The notes below the pieces were generated by a model. The model was given only the letters and a program-made list of their open reading frames with translations, was not told the origin of the DNA and searched no databases. From Trileptium ribeirensis (taxonomy: Eukaryota > Nematoda > Enoplea > Enoplida > Thoracostomopsidae): a stretch of 64,000 bases of DNA. Positions within the stretch are counted from its first letter, which is position 1. Each line of letters starts with the position of its first letter. Both the position numbers and the translations under genes were made by a program. The DNA lies in assembly GCA_030248225.1 (NCBI GenBank), contig JASANE010009913.1, forward strand, positions 1-64,000, given 5' to 3'. Below, piece after piece: positions 38,601 through 44,929 of the stretch.

Positions 38601-41600
38601 GTATCCTTTTATATACGTACGTATCTGAGTCAGTATGCTGCATTTTGCATGGCCAAGAAAAACCAAAATTCGTCAATGCTGAGCCTAACATTTTTCAGAG
38701 ATCAAATGTTTCAAGGCCAAATAAAAAACTTCAGGGTTCAAACGTTCAGGATTTAGCAGAAAGACATTAGCGGTCAGCCGCCTCCTAGAAGAACTAAAAT
38801 AGCATTACAAAGGCAATCAGGTTATTCCATTATCTGTTTAAAAAAACGACGCCAACCAGCTTTTGCTGATGCTGTTTTTGTTGTGGAGTCCCTGCTGTAG
38901 GCAACAGTGTCCATACAAAGCATAACCATCAGTTCCATAGTCCCGCGCTTAAAAAACATGAAAACTATATTTATGAAATAAAAATATTAGCTTAACTTAT
39001 TCTTGAACGTCACGGCACAATCAATGGGACTGTACACAAAGATTTCTTCCATACGCATAAAATTATATTCAACAGACATTCGTACCTTGCTCATAGTAAT
39101 CCGTAATAAGTAACATTTCAGTTGTAGATCCAGTTCCACGAATATCCGATGCAATAAAGCCAAGAATATTTTGGTGTCTCAACATTACAGTTTGGTATAT
39201 TTCCGTTTCACGCAGCCACGAATGTTCATCGAGAGTTTTAAATATTTTCAACGCCACCTGAAAAAAATAAGACATACTGAACTTTCACACATTCATCGTG
39301 AACTAAGAAATCACATCCATGCAAGCTCGCCTGTCGAAATGTAAGCTGAAATGTGACGTATATAAAGTTTTCGTGTTGTTTTGCAAAGTTTTAGTAAATG
39401 ACATGCAAAGTATTGTGTTTTGGTCAATTTCTTGTTCATAACATAATCATTAAGACGACATATCACCGTGGCGAATGGTGTAACAGTATGTACTTCAGCT
39501 AAAGTCCTAACGCCAATACCGAATGAACACACAGCAGTTGCACATTTCATGATACTGCGTTTTAATAACTGGACATTTTTCTTATTGGAGGCACCAGCGT
39601 CATCTAAAAGCTTCTATATTGAACCATAGAAAGAAATCAAATTACCGTACACATAATAACACACTTCACGGTAATTTGTTTGTAACAAAAAAGTCGATAG
39701 CTTAAAGGATTGCTGTAAACCAAAACATAAACCTTATTCACTTAGTAATATTCTTCAATACAACACCAAAATCATTTCTGGTAAACAAAGGAGACAAAAT
39801 GGCTACTTACTATATCTTCACGATACTTTGCGCGGAAAACCTGTCCATAACGACCCAAAGCTACCAATTTTAAAGGATACACCTGGCGTGCAATGGTTCT
39901 TTGTACCTAAAGAAATCATGATAACAAATAACTGTGAACGTCGTGATGTCAGTTGTAACCGATACCTTAAGAATAATTTACGACACTATCTGGTCACTTA
40001 ATAAAATAATACAAAAAAATAAAATTAGTAACTATACGTTGAGCAATCCGTTTTTGCGTTCACCCGAACTTTGTCAACATAGGTATGCTGCGACTGTGAG
40101 TCGTGCACTCCACGGAACATATGAAATGCATCTGATATCGGCGTTAGAGCAAGCTCGCATTTCACTCCTAACTATAGAAATCTGGCTTACAACAAAAAAC
40201 AGCTCCCAAATACTGAAATATAGTATTGTCAAAAGGCCGTCAACAGTAATTGTCATCTTGATCTTAACATGAGCACTAAAACAACGCAAAAACGCCTACA
40301 TACATCTATATTCCCGCAGGTTTAATAACACAGGTAATATTATGGCGTTAAAACAATGAAAGCAACATGTTTATTTGGTTAAATAACCCCATAATTTCAT
40401 AGTTTAACCCCAACAAGCAGGAAGTTTGCTTTGTAGAATTTGAAATTTTTAACTTTTGGGGCATTGAGAGCAAAGTTATAGCTTTCGATGGGTGGATTCA
40501 GTATAGTGATCTCCCGTTTATATACATACGGGGCCTCTATCTCAAGATATAGATCACGAAAGATAGATACCTGGATCGCCAAATTTCAAACAACGTGACC
40601 GCTGACCACCCCTTTGGGGCGCAATTCGACCGAGAAAACTTGGTCGGAGTGTTTACCATCTAAAGAAAAGGAACAGATACATTGAATTTGTGATCATAAA
40701 CAAAACATTGTGAAGATTTATCCATCCGGTGATGATTTGCGATCTCCACAGACGGATAAAAAAGAAATTTTTTACGATTTTTGATAGCCTCTAGCATATT
40801 GATATGTAGAAACTAAGCACGCTTCGTTTGCACCGTTTCAACAACGTCGCTCGACTTTGCCACAAAGAAATTTTGGCGTGGCGCTATAGTCAGTCTGGTT
40901 TTAAGAACCCTTGAGACCTTAAACTAATACATACAGTCAACAACAAGTAAGCGCAAAGGCAGACGGGAACTGGGGCATTTTGTCTGCAACCGGACTGACA
41001 CAATTTCGTCCGACACACTTAATTTAGTACGTGACTGTAGTACGTCAGCTTAATTTCAGTAAACACCTAAAATTAAAACATTCCATAGCGAATCTCGTTG
41101 TTGTTATGCACAGGTATCTTATAATGACCCTTCCAACAATAAATTCTGTTTTATAATTTCGCATAAAAATTATTATGGAGCTGTTTTTAATAACAGAAAT
41201 TTGGCGAAAAACTGTTTGCGAACACACTGCTCAGTGATTAAAATCGATCGATTTTGCGTTCAAGTAACATTACCGAATTGTTTAGATTTCTCGAATTTCA
41301 ATTAAGCGGGTTTTGTTCGGGAACACCAAGAGCTTTACTGCATGATCGTGACGATTGGATCGTGTTGACTGTGACGACACTTTTGCATTAGATTTGTTCG
41401 CAAAGACTAATAATCCATATGCTAACTTGACAGGCATTAGGGAACCGAATTGCTGCAATTTTAAATCGCTAAATTTCTGTTCGAGCGCAAGATGCAATTC
41501 CTGAACTTGGGATTTGAATTTGCCAATTTTTGGTTAGCGAAAACCCATTTGAAATTCAGCATTCTTTACGTAACAATGGTTTACGACTCGACATCGGCTC

Positions 41601-41800
41601 TTACAAAATAAGATGGATGGTGGCGTCACCTTAACATTACTTACGCATTATCATCGCTTACCAAAAGCGGGTGACCAGAGCCTGACCCCGAACTTTCTTC
41701 GATGAATTTCGAACCAGCATTGTCCTTGTCAACGCTAAACGAATCTTTCTCAATCGATTGTACCAAAATCATATGTTTCGTTTTACGATCCACCAAAAAT
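11575..41800 (-). CDS. BMPR1: BMP/TGF-beta type I receptor kinase, spliced gene, 8 exons (5' end missing)
   Basis: Minus-strand gene for a receptor serine/threonine kinase that phosphorylates R-Smads after activation by a type II receptor at the plasma membrane. Eight exons (41800-41662, 39906-39811, 39257-39086, 26471-26355, 23762-23657, 22134-21956, 21128-20995, 11679-11575) total 1048 nt and join with matching phases and no stop. They encode the GS box (SSGSGSG), VQRTIAR, a glycine loop, the VAL-K-IF lysine, the HRDIKSKN catalytic loop, [17 protein letters not shown] and the C-terminal ECW...ARLT...VKKSL block. The L45 loop (DIRGTGS) resembles BMP-type receptors (ALK3/6, thickveins, SMA-6) more than activin/TGF-beta types. 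Oddity: the first glycine of the P-loop is Ala (VALGRYGQV). The signal peptide, cysteine-rich ectodomain and transmembrane exons were not located. Introns of 12.6 and 9.3 kb are full of mobile elements. Confidence 0.93.
12830..13250. repeat. Satellite-like repeat and MITE relic
   Basis: Words such as CGATATATAACCAAAC, GACCCTAAACCCATTGAA, CACTATATACAC and TACGCAATAC recur at 48650-49250 in the palindrome arm, giving a degenerate satellite of roughly 190-bp periodicity. At 13207-13251 the sequence CGTTCGAAATGTGACCGTCA ending in GTACTGTA closely matches the right end of the MITE at 21624-21873, so it is a solo end or truncated copy. Confidence 0.5.
13716..14060. repeat. Dispersed repeat B, copy 2
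   Basis: Same ordered words as 5147-5460 (TCTCGATGATCTGATTCTG, CGAGATATAGGCTG, GGAAGATGCGGTCGG, GAGTTATGAGT). Not coding. Confidence 0.5.
14640..15180 (+). pseudogene. LINE reverse-transcriptase fragment (palm and following region)
   Basis: Plus-strand relic of a non-LTR retrotransposon. The reading '[20 protein letters not shown]' corresponds to the RT catalytic block, with the usual YADD decayed to YVAD. It continues in another frame with VRISDTK, 'TKIVCS', then [18 protein letters not shown], the region where these elements read 'ARIAKARSAFS..LW'. At least one frameshift near 14835 and later stops show it is dead. The style is CR1/RTE-like; the clade is not resolved. The start and end are approximate. 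Confidence 0.75.
15271..16417 (-). mobile_element. Merlin-type (IS1016-like) DNA transposon, decayed
   Basis: A 1.15-kb element with candidate terminal inverted repeats. GATTGTCCATGAGATCC at 16388-16404 is matched by its reverse complement at 15283-15299, with weaker pairing outward to about 15271 and 16417. It encloses a minus-strand transposase relic (next entry). Size and coding content fit Merlin elements. I could not identify a convincing target-site duplication, so the exact ends are uncertain. Confidence 0.7.
15430..16275 (-). pseudogene. Merlin / ISXO2-like transposase, broken
   Basis: Minus-strand transposase of the DDE type related to bacterial IS1016/IS1595. The N-terminus (16275-16096) carries a zinc ribbon: MQCKSCSSS, then a W-K-C..KNC pair and KFKSTTT. 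After a stop and frame changes the core reads [22 protein letters not shown], then '[19 protein letters not shown]' and '[16 protein letters not shown]', the second acidic residue in its usual HSDE-W-Y context. The third acidic segment survives only after another frameshift, as a 'GVYTQHIE' block followed by 'KRDFLQWYL'. At least three frame breaks make it nonfunctional. The call rests on motif order and on enclosure by inverted repeats. Confidence 0.82.
16418..17004. other. Stretch without recognised gene
   Basis: The open frames here (e.g. 16270-16527 and 16488-16685, plus) have no recognisable domain. The sequence before 16680 is more GC-rich than the rest and may be LINE-derived. Confidence 0.3.
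17005..17143. repeat. Tandem-repeat target, left copy
   Basis: A ~140-bp unit containing GCGGCTGTCTACCGTTGAAT and CGCATCGCTCAGTAGGTGTG. The same unit, in direct orientation, resumes at about 20416-20590 on the far side of the BEL/Pao insertion. The right copy also starts a further partial unit (AATxxGCGCCTCT occurs twice), so the insertion target was a short tandem array. Confidence 0.7.
18042..18065 (+). promoter_or_regulatory. Candidate primer-binding region of the BEL/Pao fragment
   Basis: GAGAAATTGGCGCACTGAGC directly follows the putative LTR end and precedes the gag ATG at 18074. The GGCGC core is typical of tRNA primer-binding sites in LTR elements. The tRNA was not matched. Confidence 0.4.
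18074..20231 (+). pseudogene. BEL/Pao gag and aspartic protease, frameshifted
   Basis: The gag region starts at the ATG at 18074 with a helical N-terminus, then '[17 protein letters not shown]' and '[11 protein letters not shown]', the gag-like domain (DUF1759 type) of BEL/Pao elements, and '[15 protein letters not shown]'. A frameshift falls near 18785. The gag tail resumes at 18930 with '[19 protein letters not shown]' and knuckle-like cysteines CYFCKG..., CLRC and, in a third frame, [14 protein letters not shown]. The protease (DUF1758 type) follows at 19549-20055: [11 protein letters not shown], with D-C-G in place of the common D-S/T-G, then [12 protein letters not shown]. The frame stops at 20053 but the family reading continues to 'DEFWSLE' at 20231, where the inverted LTR end starts. 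No RT, RNase H or integrase is present. Confidence 0.88.
20416..20590. repeat. Tandem-repeat target, right copy
   Basis: Direct-orientation continuation of the repeat at 17005-17143, with a ~13-bp internal difference (AACATTAAATTATTATAACC) and the start of another unit (ATAATGCGCCTCT near 20583). Confidence 0.65.
20995..21128 (-). CDS. BMPR1: Receptor kinase exon (GPVDEYQ...LRPKLP)
   Basis: 134 nt. Acceptor TTTTCTTTTCCAG, donor GTAAGT. It encodes [19 protein letters not shown] and then [18 protein letters not shown], the segment in which type I receptors read 'EEYQLPYY.MVPSDPS.E.MR.VV....LRP'. It enters in phase 1 and leaves in phase 0, matching its neighbours. Confidence 0.93.
21624..21873. 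mobile_element. Tc1/mariner-type MITE in a receptor intron
   Basis: 250 bp with inverted ends CAGTACTCGCCAGAAATGAG (left) and its complement ending GCGAGTACTG (right), bounded by TA at 21622-21623 and 21874-21875. The interior is a run of TGTTCGA-type repeats. The right end lies 83 bp from the downstream splice donor of the neighbouring exon. A relic of the same family ends near 13251. Confidence 0.87.
21956..22134 (-). CDS. BMPR1: Receptor kinase exon (activation segment to helix F)
   Basis: 179 nt, entered in phase 2, left in phase 1 at donor GTTAGC. It encodes [20 protein letters not shown] and then VLE...[23 protein letters not shown]: the activation segment, the APE motif and helix F. 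The acceptor is AAG (TACTTTAAG), unusual but required by the frame. Confidence 0.92.
22122..22429. repeat. 154-bp tandem duplication spanning a splice acceptor
   Basis: The unit at 22122-22275 recurs at 22276-22429. Shared words include CGAATTCTTTTCCCTT, TATCACACTGATTTT, GCATCCAATGGCAAAA and AACGACC. The first copy includes the start of the receptor exon and its 3' splice site, so the second copy is a displaced duplicate of both. Confidence 0.85.
22430..23656. other. Receptor intron remainder
   Basis: AT-rich intron sequence. At about 23094 the word TACAGTACCCGTCA begins a patch of TCGATCGCTCGA-like repeats to about 23270 that recalls the MITE at 21624; it may be a diverged relative. Confidence 0.4.
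23657..23762 (-). CDS. BMPR1: Receptor kinase exon (catalytic loop and DFG)
   Basis: 106 nt, entered in phase 1, left in phase 2. It encodes [17 protein letters not shown], then the β-strand and [10 protein letters not shown]. The catalytic Asp (HRD), Lys and Asn (DIKSKN) and the magnesium-binding DFG are all present. Acceptor ATTTTAAG, donor GTAACG. Confidence 0.94.
23763..26354. other. Receptor intron, nothing recognised
   Basis: 2.6 kb of AT-rich DNA without a repeat or coding signal that I can support. Confidence 0.5.
26355..26471 (-). CDS. BMPR1: Receptor kinase exon (SLYDFL to helix E)
   Basis: 117 nt, phase 1 in and phase 1 out. It encodes [17 protein letters not shown] and then [20 protein letters not shown], the αD-αE region of type I receptors ('GSLYDFL...GL.HLHTEI.GT'). 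Acceptor GTGCTTTAG, donor GTTCG, which is a weak donor. Confidence 0.92.
27810..28290 (+). pseudogene. Penelope-like element, GIY-YIG endonuclease relic
   Basis: Plus-strand reading '[21 protein letters not shown]' resembles the GIY-YIG nuclease core of Penelope-like elements ('Y.I.C..C..QYVGET.R'). A later 'SICQHFNSG' and 'SSEIKGR' correspond to the H-F-N and R-x-x-E neighbourhood. Stops and frameshifts are frequent. In Penelope elements this domain follows the RT, yet here it lies upstream of the RT sequence at 33931, which suggests the tail of a preceding tandem copy. Confidence 0.6.
28299..30229 (+). repeat. 5' LTR of the BEL/Pao element, interrupted
   Basis: Matches 33123-33852 apart from the hAT insertion and scattered substitutions. 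The last ~73 bp are missing because of the internal deletion. Confidence 0.88.
28501..29689. mobile_element. Nonautonomous hAT element inside the LTR, TSD ATAGTATC
   Basis: 1189 bp with inverted ends CAGGGAATAACCGG (28501) and CCGGTTACTCCCTG (ending 29689). It is flanked by a perfect 8-bp duplication ATAGTATC (28493-28500 and 29690-29697). The uninterrupted 3' LTR shows the empty site once (near 33318). Both subterminal regions carry repeats of CCGGAA/CCGGAACC, as expected of transposase-binding arrays. The interior (28640-29560) has no transposase and no domain I recognise; plus-strand ORFs at 28642-28980 are unassigned. Confidence 0.9.
30231..32971 (+). pseudogene. BEL/Pao pol: RT end, RNase H, integrase, C-terminal domain
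   Basis: The frame opens within the distal RT ('[14 protein letters not shown]', '[11 protein letters not shown]', '[19 protein letters not shown]'), then RNase H with [23 protein letters not shown] and [12 protein letters not shown]. The integrase has an H-H/C-C zinc motif (MHEKLCHAG and CALC), 'GLDYLGPI', 'ISDNAPQF' and '[12 protein letters not shown]', so all three catalytic acidic residues are visible. '[10 protein letters not shown]' with '[17 protein letters not shown]' is the C-terminal domain (DUF5641 type) at the integrase end. Damage: an in-frame TAA at 31743-31745 in the zinc-binding region, a one-base frameshift near 32278, and loss of the RT catalytic half. It cannot be autonomous. 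Confidence 0.93.
33123..33925 (+). repeat. 3' LTR of the BEL/Pao element
   Basis: 803 bp, starting TGTCGTGGAAGTTATAAATT and ending TTTACGACA, directly followed by the duplicated ATGAC. It shows the intact ATAGTATCC site that the hAT element used in the 5' LTR. Confidence 0.92.
33931..35740 (+). pseudogene. Penelope-like reverse transcriptase, decayed
   Basis: The plus strand reads '[18 protein letters not shown]' at 33926, then '[20 protein letters not shown]' (34440-34500), '[20 protein letters not shown]' with '[17 protein letters not shown]' and '[14 protein letters not shown]' (34690-34870), '[12 protein letters not shown]', '[12 protein letters not shown]' with '[13 protein letters not shown]' (35170-35250), '[11 protein letters not shown]' (RT active site, YIED for YxDD) and '[18 protein letters not shown]' (35560-35620). 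The order and spacing are those of Penelope/Neptune RTs. Many stops and several frame changes are present. The BEL/Pao element inserted immediately upstream. Confidence 0.82.
35741..36870. other. Possible second Penelope-like N-terminal remnant
   Basis: Plus-strand readings '[15 protein letters not shown]' (36000) and '[20 protein letters not shown]' (36150-36210) are polar and coiled-coil-like, as in N-terminal parts of retroelement ORFs. The rest is AT-rich. I cannot assign it firmly. Confidence 0.3.
36871..37100. repeat. Dispersed repeat C
   Basis: Contains GCGGAGCGAAGCGTTTTTAT, GTCCGTCCGTTCG, GAACCACTGAACCGATTTTAAAA and TTTGTTTGAAAG. An inverted relative lies at 43380-43545 (AAAAACGCTTCGCTTAA, GGACGGACGGACGAAC, TTTCAAACAAAAGAAG). 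Confidence 0.65.
38640..38880 (+). other. Possible exon or retroelement ORF remnant
   Basis: The plus-strand reading '[20 protein letters not shown]' followed by '[19 protein letters not shown]' then stop, and in the next frame '[20 protein letters not shown]', looks protein-like in composition. No family is recognised; it could be a gag tail. Confidence 0.25.
39086..39257 (-). CDS. BMPR1: Receptor kinase exon (VALKIF, L45 loop)
   Basis: 172 nt, phase 0 in and phase 1 out. It encodes [20 protein letters not shown] with the ATP-binding lysine, helix αC with its glutamate, [12 protein letters not shown], the L45 loop [12 protein letters not shown] and LITDYYEQ. Acceptor TTTTTTTCAG, donor GTACG. 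Confidence 0.95.
39258..39810. other. Receptor intron
   Basis: 553-nt intron, donor GTAAG. An incidental short inverted word (AATTACCGT / ACGGTAATT) lies at 39642-39675. Nothing else is recognised. Confidence 0.6.
39811..39906 (-). CDS. BMPR1: Receptor kinase exon (VQRTIAR and glycine loop)
   Basis: 96 nt, phase 0 at both ends. It encodes [20 protein letters not shown] and [19 protein letters not shown] is the hallmark after the GS box. The glycine loop reads A-L-G-R-Y-G where the family has G-K-G-R-Y/F-G. Acceptor ATTTCTTTAG, donor GTAAG. Confidence 0.95.
39907..41661. other. Receptor intron
   Basis: 1.75 kb, AT-rich; no element recognised. A minus-strand open frame at 41282-41497 is of unknown meaning. 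Confidence 0.5.
41662..41800 (-). CDS. BMPR1: Receptor exon with the GS box
   Basis: 139 nt, entered with one nucleotide of a split codon and left in phase 0 at donor GTAAGC. It encodes a juxtamembrane stretch ([14 protein letters not shown]...) and ends [11 protein letters not shown], the glycine/serine-rich box phosphorylated by type II receptors (usual form TTSGSGSGLPLL). The acceptor AACTCTTTAG is followed directly by the open frame; an in-frame TAA just upstream supports that start. Confidence 0.88.
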
Positions 41801-43600
41801 CTAAAGAGTTATTTTTGCACTATTATCAAAAAGATGATACTTTGTAGTTTGACAAACAAATGGCAGTCACTCTCGTGCGCCGATAAACAAAAAATCTTAA
41901 GCATTATCGCATCGCACAAAAGTATGCGTAAAAAATCCAGTGTTATCCAAAATCTTAGATTTAAATATTTTTGGTTTTTACGTATCATTACGATGTATCA
42001 ATACCGTAGCCTCTATAGATTATTGAGCTCCGACTAAGTTCTCATTTGCAAAATCAATTTTCACTGAGAAGGAATACGCTTCCGTTTAATTTCCATATAA
42101 ACTGTTGTTTTTATCCCAATGTATACTTATTTACACTTGCAAGATTATACTTTATTCCATCATATTCAGTCGTGCGTGGTTAAAGCATGCCTGGGTTGGT
42201 CTATCGGATCAGGTATAAGAAGAGATGCCAAAATAATTAGGTGGCGGCAGGACCGGGAGTGCCGTCTTACAAACCGGGGGAAACCAGCTATGGCGGACGT
42301 CCCTATGCCACCACGAAAAATCCAATTGCAGCAGCTATCCTGGGCGTATTATTATGTAAAAAGTTCGATTCGTTGATACTTTCAGGGAAATACTAAAACA
42401 ATTTGGAGCGAGAAAAGACGACCCGACAACGTTCTCATTGATGGTGTGAAGAGACAAAAAGATACAAAAGTTCTATGATTTGCCCCAGATTTTAGAAATA
42501 GCAAAATTGTCTAGCTTGTCGGAAATGAACGTGTAGAAACCTACCGCAGCGAAATCGCGGCAATAGACCTTTGCAAAAAAACTACTATTTCTATGCTACA
42601 TAAATAGGCATATATTTGTAAAACTATTGGGCTAACGCCTGGCCTAAAAACTCGAATTTAACAACTATATATTATGCGAAACTAGACTTACTGTAGACCT
42701 CAACGCAGCAGGACCACTACAATGATTAAACTAATAATACAACATTATGCAATTACTGAGTTCTGAGCGTAGTGAGTGAAACCAGCGTGACCAAGAGTTC
42801 TCAGTGGCGAAAGTGATTAATTACGACAGTGTGCATTTCTGGGTTTTTTTGGGGTGACGCGTTAAACTCAACTTCGTCAGGGCGGATTCAATCACGTTGT
42901 AGTTAATTTGAAAGCTCAAAATATCTATTTGTGTCGTTTAGTAACATGCGAAAGCAGATTTCAACTACTTCCCGCGGTAAAAGATAAAATCATACAGCTT
43001 TAAAAGCCACATATTCATAGTCAGCAACATCGATAACCCCCGAGTGCAAGAAATTGGCAATTTTGAAGTGATTATAAAATTTGCATAAAATTACCTAATT
43101 AGCTAGTTAATTAATCAACTAATTAGCATATACGGGCAGGTTTTAGAACTTCAAAAATGTCATATTCGTGATCAGCGACATAGAAAACCTACGGGTGCAA
43201 TTTATTATTAATTTTTGAGCATTTTGGAAATTTTCAAAAAATTAGCTAAGTAACAATTAATTAGTAATTTATTAGCTAATTAACTAACTAATATGCAATT
43301 TTTGTTTGAAAATGCTAAAAATAGGCTAACAAGTTTAACTAATTATGTAATTACTAATTAACTAAAGGAAATTTTGACAAAATCTATATGTCTTACACCT
43401 GTTCGATATTAGGCCTTTCAAACAAAAGAAGATTTTTAAAGTCGGTGCAGTAGTAATTGAGGAGTTCAACGGACGGACGGACGAACAGACGGTGCCGAAT
43501 TTTTTCCCTCCGACGAAAAGAAAAACGCTTCGCTTAATAATTTGTTACTTGGGTCTCCCAGGATGCAGAATTTATATGTCAAAATTATTCAAACGAGCTT
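41801..43600. other. Upstream region of the receptor, exons not found
   Basis: The transmembrane and ectodomain exons should lie here or further right on the minus strand but were not recognised. A GC-richer patch at 42240-42400 has open frames on both strands without a known match. 43020-43240 holds two diverged copies of a repeat (GTCAGCAACATCGATAACCC / ATCAGCGACATAGAAAACC, about 145 bp apart). 43380-43545 is dispersed repeat C in inverse orientation. Confidence 0.4.
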
Positions 43601-43639
43601 ATTAGACTCAAAATACACGAACAAAACCAACTCTCTCAC

Positions 43640-44378
43640 AAATCTCATACAATTATCCCTCAAGACACTCGACACAACAAGCCCACAAACAATTCAGCAC
43701 ACAAGGAGCCAGGATAGGCTCCCTCCTCCGCCCGCGGTCGCCAGGAGCAGCCTAGACAAATCCACATATATCCACACTCTCAGCTCAAAAACCGCAGACA
43801 AGCACGGACCAGAACCAAACCAAAACCAAAGACCAAACGCAGAAAGCAAGGCAAACCACAGAGCACAAACAGACAACAAAGCAAACAGCACCAACGCCAG
43901 CCCAAAAACAACCCAGCAAAAAAAACAGCCACGAGAAGCACAAAGCCAAAAAAAGACAAAACCACAGCCACAGAAAAGAATCCAAGCCAAACACAGGCAC
44001 ACGACAAACACAAGCATCAAAAACCAAAAAACAGCAACAGATAGAACAAAAACAAAAGAAGCAACAAGAAAGAAAGCACAAGGCACAAAAAAACAAAAAA
44101 AACAGCAAAAAAGAGAAACAACACAACACAAACCCAACCACGCAACGACATCCAACCAACCACTCAAAACGAAAAACAACCAAGAACAACAGCACCAACA
44201 AATAACAAAAAACACCCCAACCAACCAAAAAAAGCCAACACCAACAATCAAAGCAAAAAAAACAAAACCAAAAAAAAAAACAAACAAAAACAAAAACAAA
44301 ACCAAAAACACAACAAAAAAACAGAAAAAAAAAAACAAAAAAAAAAACACAACAACAAAAAACAAACAACAAAACACG
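43640..44378. repeat. Extremely strand-asymmetric, T-poor low-complexity block
   Basis: Over 700 bp the plus strand is almost entirely A and C with some G. From about 43780 onward T is very rare. Because stop codons need T, long open frames arise on both strands automatically (43542-44381 plus, 43694-44389 minus); their Lys/Gln/Asn/Thr-rich or Phe/Cys-rich translations reflect composition. The block ends exactly where the left palindrome arm begins. Confidence 0.8.
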
Positions 44379-44759
44379 TAGTTAAACATTCAATAACAAC
44401 GACAATAAATGCTTTTAGGGTCAATATTGTCGGTGTTTCCTCTTCGACTACAAACAATTCCTCGACGCATCGAAAACTAATCAGCCTTACGAAAATGAGC
44501 TCGATATGACTGGGATAAATTACCTCGTCAAACTTCAAGAATTACCTCGATTTGGAAGGACAAAAGAACAAAACTGTCAACGTTTAAGGATTAGAAACGA
44601 CAAAATTAACCCACTCTTAGTTATAATAACTTAACATCAACAATACATTCACATTTTGCTTTAATAAGAACAATATTGCTCAGTGCGTAACCTGGATTCA
44701 TTATTGAGCAGTCAGAGGGGACACAATAAGATGATGTATTTTTTGAAAATCTCTCTTAC

Positions 44760-44879
44760 CATGCTACAGTCAACAGCGTTAAAATGAGCACGTGTAACGG
44801 GTCTCTCGCAGCAATCAACTATCTCGCGTAGACGTACGATGATTGGGTTCCACCATCTAGTTTGGAAACCTTTACCTGA
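44760..44879 (-). other. Exon-like segment in left arm
   Basis: Between an acceptor-like TTGGTTGCAG and a donor-like GTAAGAGAG lie exactly 120 nt of open frame (SGKGFQTRWWNPIIVRLREI then VDCCERPVTRAHFNAVDCSM). The mirror copy at about 58388-58503 keeps the central frame through a 3-base deletion (CCERP to CCDP) but has lost one base at its start. The protein is not recognised. Confidence 0.35.
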
Positions 44880-44929
44880 CTGCAACCAACACCCTACGTC
44901 ATTTATACAGACTTTGATTGTTTGTTGGA

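Larger units (their letters stand above)
26472..39085 (-). other. Receptor intron, 12.6 kb, with nested retroelements
   Basis: Donor GTACG after 39086; acceptor CTTTAG before 26471. It contains Penelope-like sequence, a BEL/Pao element and a hAT element (listed separately). 26472-27800 and 37101-38640 hold nothing I can name. Confidence 0.8.

Noticed and set aside
43542..44389. Long open frames (279 codons plus strand; 231 and 195 codons minus strand) in the T-poor block
   Set aside because: Stop codons require T on the coding strand (A on the other), so absence of T opens the frames automatically. The translations are compositional (Lys/Gln/Thr or Phe/Cys) with no domain.
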